From: JBFLVQ01 sp040758525
GTDB lineage: Bacteria; Acidobacteriota; Blastocatellia; Chloracidobacteriales; JADJPF01
Direction: 5' to 3'
Assembly (NCBI GenBank): GCA_040758525.1
Contig: JBFLVQ010000135.1
Coordinates: forward strand, 1 to 16,392
Length of the DNA stretch: 16,392 bases
Shown: positions 14,801 through 16,392 of the stretch, in pieces
Numbering within the stretch: position 1 is the first letter of the stretch
Layout: each line of letters begins with the position of its first letter
Program-made: the position numbers and the translations under genes
Notes under the pieces: model-generated
What the model was told of the DNA's origin: nothing
Database searches by the model: none
What the model saw: only the letters and a program-made list of their open reading frames with translations

Positions 14801-14858
14801 AGAACTAGGTATGTCGCGCCGTGGTCTGCGGCTTAAGATTAAGCGACTTGGATTGTAA
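11820..14858 (+). CDS. Sigma-54-dependent activator with TPR sensory region
   Basis: This 1012-residue cytoplasmic regulator has about eleven TPR-like helical pairs (residues about 25-510, for example YEVGRSHMELAEVLAKSGSYDRAATQIKQA) and a GAF-like segment (about 530-660). The AAA+ domain (about 684-925) carries Walker A GESGTGKE (711-718), the sigma-54-contacting loop GAFTGA (758-763) and Walker B GGTLFLDE (776-783). A Fis-type helix-turn-helix ends the protein (NITHTAQELGMSRRGLRLKIK). All parts needed to open sigma-54 promoters are present. There is no phosphoreceiver domain, so control is probably by protein or ligand binding to the TPR or GAF-like regions. It lies 19 bases behind the propeller gene and lacks a good ribosome site, suggesting coupled translation. 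It may activate its own unit through the element at 10356-10371; the flhA operon promoter is another possible target. Confidence 0.93.
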   Translation: MTINNLAPKYMVFDKAKNNYERAKITAILTQAEEAFKCSEYTKVINLVEDLLEQGIEDTEREAALRCLLSEALCELGRYEMAAKALSCYEMESVMLSEESQAKVALCLGESSSRLNQNPKAIAKLSEALRLFTILSNAEGVTRCYLYLTRVYTRINEYAIARDYLMRAFAKADSLANNLLSAQVFLLMGVLAHYEGNFALAKLNYNKGLTLIDGTRYYRWLGQLQMNLASTTLFEECGSGEEIINLYEKAIENFQRIDNLDLITLCYNDLCDALLRFGPWEKATQILSQTLELARKTNNTRIEGLLLITSGELNIRCGNFAAAKSLLTTAAKIIEHIDKGAFAHAKRLLGYCCDKVNMAMLKSFNTSLQVAVAVKEHTEIVFSQFALTEYYCARQDYKQAHNFLRQAQENMKHKSSPYMLGFAQRLNGRLEGIKELYSDAEQHIMASVSIFTSIGDRYEVGRSHMELAEVLAKSGSYDRAATQIKQAREIFTELGANLELEKAHAMQERIDCYITSHGAAAETNKPEKVSERTLLKRLTQASITSELLLQEFSAIAFEIFNLRRLIIFQPGTPPTLFLASGCRAEEALNHIAALDLRIAENGRRSANSMLIKISCENLADTYFCLDKSRDGFTQDQMECIDLLLDIVRIGLEKSVLQSRVHVETVASTTPSLVRTPKTLIEGFVYVSPAMHHIAEQIRKIRTSNVTVLITGESGTGKELVARAIHSESALREGPFIAFNCTATPRELIESQLFGHKRGAFTGATNNYQGLIRAAKGGTLFLDEIGDLSLEAQPKLLRFLEAGEIQPLGEDRPLKVDVRVIAATNADLAQAVAERRFREDLYHRLNIIHIHIPPLRERAEEIPMLVDHYQQLFSTRYGGKRLLFSEVAMDALEHYRWPGNVRQLRNEIERLFAYHSDNDTISINDLSHDICYSNKPQIVPTTAKPPVLTVVEPERNSKATGGNAHNLREFMRPVERDLILSALERNNWNITHTAQELGMSRRGLRLKIKRLGL

Positions 14859-14879
14859 CCAAACAGGCACGTGATCGTT

Positions 14880-14932
14880 CGCGAGTGAGAAGCGGTAAAG
14901 CTACAATTACTGCTTGTCACTCGCGTTTTTTT
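14880..14932 (+). terminator. Strong intrinsic terminator after the activator gene
   Basis: CGCGAGTGA (14880-14888) pairs exactly with TCACTCGCG (14917-14925). After one G-G mismatch the stem continues with AAGCGGTAA (14890-14898) against TTACTGCTT (14907-14915), including one G-T wobble. The loop has 8 bases. Seven T follow directly (14926-14932). It lies 21 bases after the stop codon. Confidence 0.9.
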
Positions 14933-14942
14933 ATTAGATGAT
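14914..14942 (+). promoter_or_regulatory. Possible M64 gene promoter overlapping the terminator
   Basis: TTGTCA (14914-14919, 5 of 6 to consensus) lies in the descending arm of the terminator stem. GATGAT (14937-14942, 4 of 6) follows after exactly 17 bases. The predicted start near 14949 leaves a 26-base leader with GGAGAG. Only 42 bases separate the T-run from the gene, so a promoter must lie about here, be upstream, or be absent. Confidence 0.4.
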
Positions 14943-14974
14943 CTTGTTTTCCAATCAAATTAACGGAGAGAAAA

Positions 14975-16390
14975 TTGGCCATGTTTGTGAAACGGTTAAT
15001 AATGTTGTCTCTACTAATATTCCTGTGTACGTTGAATATGTGGGCGGAGACTAAACCAGTCACGATGCGCCTAGATTATTACCACAGCGGCAATGCTACG
15101 CAAGAATTGCTTAGCCTAGATCGAGTAGTAGTCGAGCCACTTAGTTGGCCAGGAACCCCACAAAAAGCGATTGATGACACCAATCTAGGGAAATATCTCT
15201 TTGAAGTGATCGATCGCAATACCAATCGTATCCTCTATTCACGAGGCTTCTGCTCGATCTACGGCGAGTGGGAGATTACTGAAGAGGCCAAGCATGCAAA
15301 CCGAACATTTCATGAATCGCTACGCTTCCCTGCCCCTACAACACCTGTCCAAGTTGTTTTGAAGAAGCGTGATGCCAACAACGCCTTCCGTGAGATATGG
15401 TCTGTCATTGTGGATCCCAAAGATGTCTTTGTCGATATCTCCAAACCTGTTGCGCCAGGCCCTGTTATAGAGATATTGAAGAATGGCGATCCGGCAACAA
15501 AGGTTGATCTACTTATCCTTGGTGATGGTTATAAGATTGAGGAGCGCAAGAAATTCGAGCAGGATGCGCGTAGGCTTACGGATACGCTACTTGCCACTTC
15601 ACCATTCAAAGAGCGACGGCAGGATTTCAATGTATGGGCAATCTGCCCACCTGCAGCGGAATCGGGTATCTCACGACCTTCAACGGGTGTGCATAAACAG
15701 TCACCGCTTGGTTGTAGCTATGATGCATTTGGCAGCGAGCGTTATGTACTCACTTTTGACAATCGCAGCTTCCGTAATGTTGCTAGTTTTGCTCCTTATG
15801 ATTTTGTTGAGATTTTAGTGAATAATCGTACCTATGGTGGCGGCGGTATCTTTGGCCTATATGGCACAGTAGCAGCCGATAGTGCTTGGGGACCCTATAT
15901 TTTTGTTCATGAATTTGGTCATCATTTTGCCGGGCTTGCTGATGAGTATTACACTTCTCCAGATGTTTACGTTCCGGCTGAAAGTCGTGTAGAGCCTTGG
16001 GAGCCAAACGTGACAGCACTACTAGATCCAAAGAATCTAAAGTGGAAGGATCTGGTTACTACTGATACACCTATACCGACTCCTTGGGGTAAAGAAACCT
16101 ACGAAACCTATTCTCGTGAATCACAGCGAAAACGTGTACAGATACGTAGCGAAGGCAAACCTGAAGAAGAGATGGATAGCCTATTTCGCGCCTCCAAAGA
16201 ATATGAAAGCCGCCTATTTCAAGGAGAAAAATATTTTAGCAAGGTAGGAGCTTTTGAGGGCGCGATGTATGAACCAAAAGGTTATTACCGCCCTCAGGTC
16301 GATTGTATTATGTTTACCCGTAGCGAAGCCTTCTGTACTGTATGCCGTAGAGCCATTGAACGGGTTATTAATCTCTATTCTCACCCTTGA
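14975..16390 (+). CDS. Secreted M64 family zinc metallopeptidase
   Basis: The 471-residue protein has a signal peptide (about 1-24, MWA|E). An M64 N-terminal beta domain follows (about 27-150: MRLDYYHSGNATQELLSLDRV, EPLSWPG, LYSRGF, RTFHESLRFP). The catalytic domain runs from about 165 to the end, with DLLILGDGY and the zinc site HEFGHHFAGLADEY. There His312, Glu313 and His316 form HExxH, and Asp323 is the expected third ligand (HExxHxxGxxD). Near the C-terminus are Cys454 and Cys457 (FCTVCRRA). The family is named for IgA peptidase, but environmental members have unknown substrates, so IgA cleavage should not be assumed. I take TTG 14975 as start because GGAG lies six bases upstream; ATG 14981 would leave 12 bases. 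The gene is complete, ending two bases before the window edge. Confidence 0.92.
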   Translation: MAMFVKRLIMLSLLIFLCTLNMWAETKPVTMRLDYYHSGNATQELLSLDRVVVEPLSWPGTPQKAIDDTNLGKYLFEVIDRNTNRILYSRGFCSIYGEWEITEEAKHANRTFHESLRFPAPTTPVQVVLKKRDANNAFREIWSVIVDPKDVFVDISKPVAPGPVIEILKNGDPATKVDLLILGDGYKIEERKKFEQDARRLTDTLLATSPFKERRQDFNVWAICPPAAESGISRPSTGVHKQSPLGCSYDAFGSERYVLTFDNRSFRNVASFAPYDFVEILVNNRTYGGGGIFGLYGTVAADSAWGPYIFVHEFGHHFAGLADEYYTSPDVYVPAESRVEPWEPNVTALLDPKNLKWKDLVTTDTPIPTPWGKETYETYSRESQRKRVQIRSEGKPEEEMDSLFRASKEYESRLFQGEKYFSKVGAFEGAMYEPKGYYRPQVDCIMFTRSEAFCTVCRRAIERVINLYSHP

Positions 16391-16392
16391 GG

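Noticed and set aside
1..16392. CRISPR arrays, tRNA or rRNA genes, insertion sequences, phage attachment sites
   Set aside because: No regularly spaced repeats, cloverleaf-like or rRNA-like segments, transposase or integrase genes were found on either strand by reading.

Overview
The window comes from a flagellated Gram-negative (diderm) bacterium with moderate to low GC. Evidence: a flagellar export gate gene (flhA) with a flhG-type ATPase, Sec signal peptides, a lipoprotein-type signal, Shine-Dalgarno sequences, sigma-70-like promoters, and a sigma-54 activator with near-perfect sigma-54 promoters. The mix of an exported M16 peptidase, an M64 peptidase, a TPR-type sigma-54 activator and signal peptides cut before glutamine fits Acidobacteriota best; this phylum call is an inference and not secure.

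Left part (1-4175): a minus-strand operon of an unknown 206-residue protein, flhA and a flhG-like MinD-family ATPase. It is preceded by a close match to the sigma-54 consensus (3841-3856) and probably ends in a hairpin near 30-109. No flhF lies between flhA and flhG. The divergent intergenic region carries a perfect 12-bp inverted repeat (3961-3989).

Middle part (4030-10109), all plus strand: a small exported protein with a CBM9-like appearance, a class I SAM methyltransferase, then under its own sigma-70-type promoter a large exported M16 zinc peptidase closed by a hairpin terminator. Next come an unknown cytoplasmic protein, a small coiled-coil lipoprotein and a 67-residue single-span membrane protein.

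Right part (10110-16392): a palindrome-rich regulatory stretch containing a second sigma-54-like promoter, then a two-gene unit of a secreted beta-propeller-like protein and a 1012-residue activator (TPR array, GAF-like segment, AAA+ domain with GAFTGA, Fis-type helix-turn-helix). It ends in a strong terminator. Last is a complete secreted M64 zinc peptidase whose likely -35 box lies inside that terminator.

The most interesting thread is sigma-54 control: one sigma-54 activator, one strong sigma-54 promoter on a flagellar operon, and another plausible one in front of the activator's own unit. Each promoter has a palindrome centred about 145 bp upstream of its predicted start.
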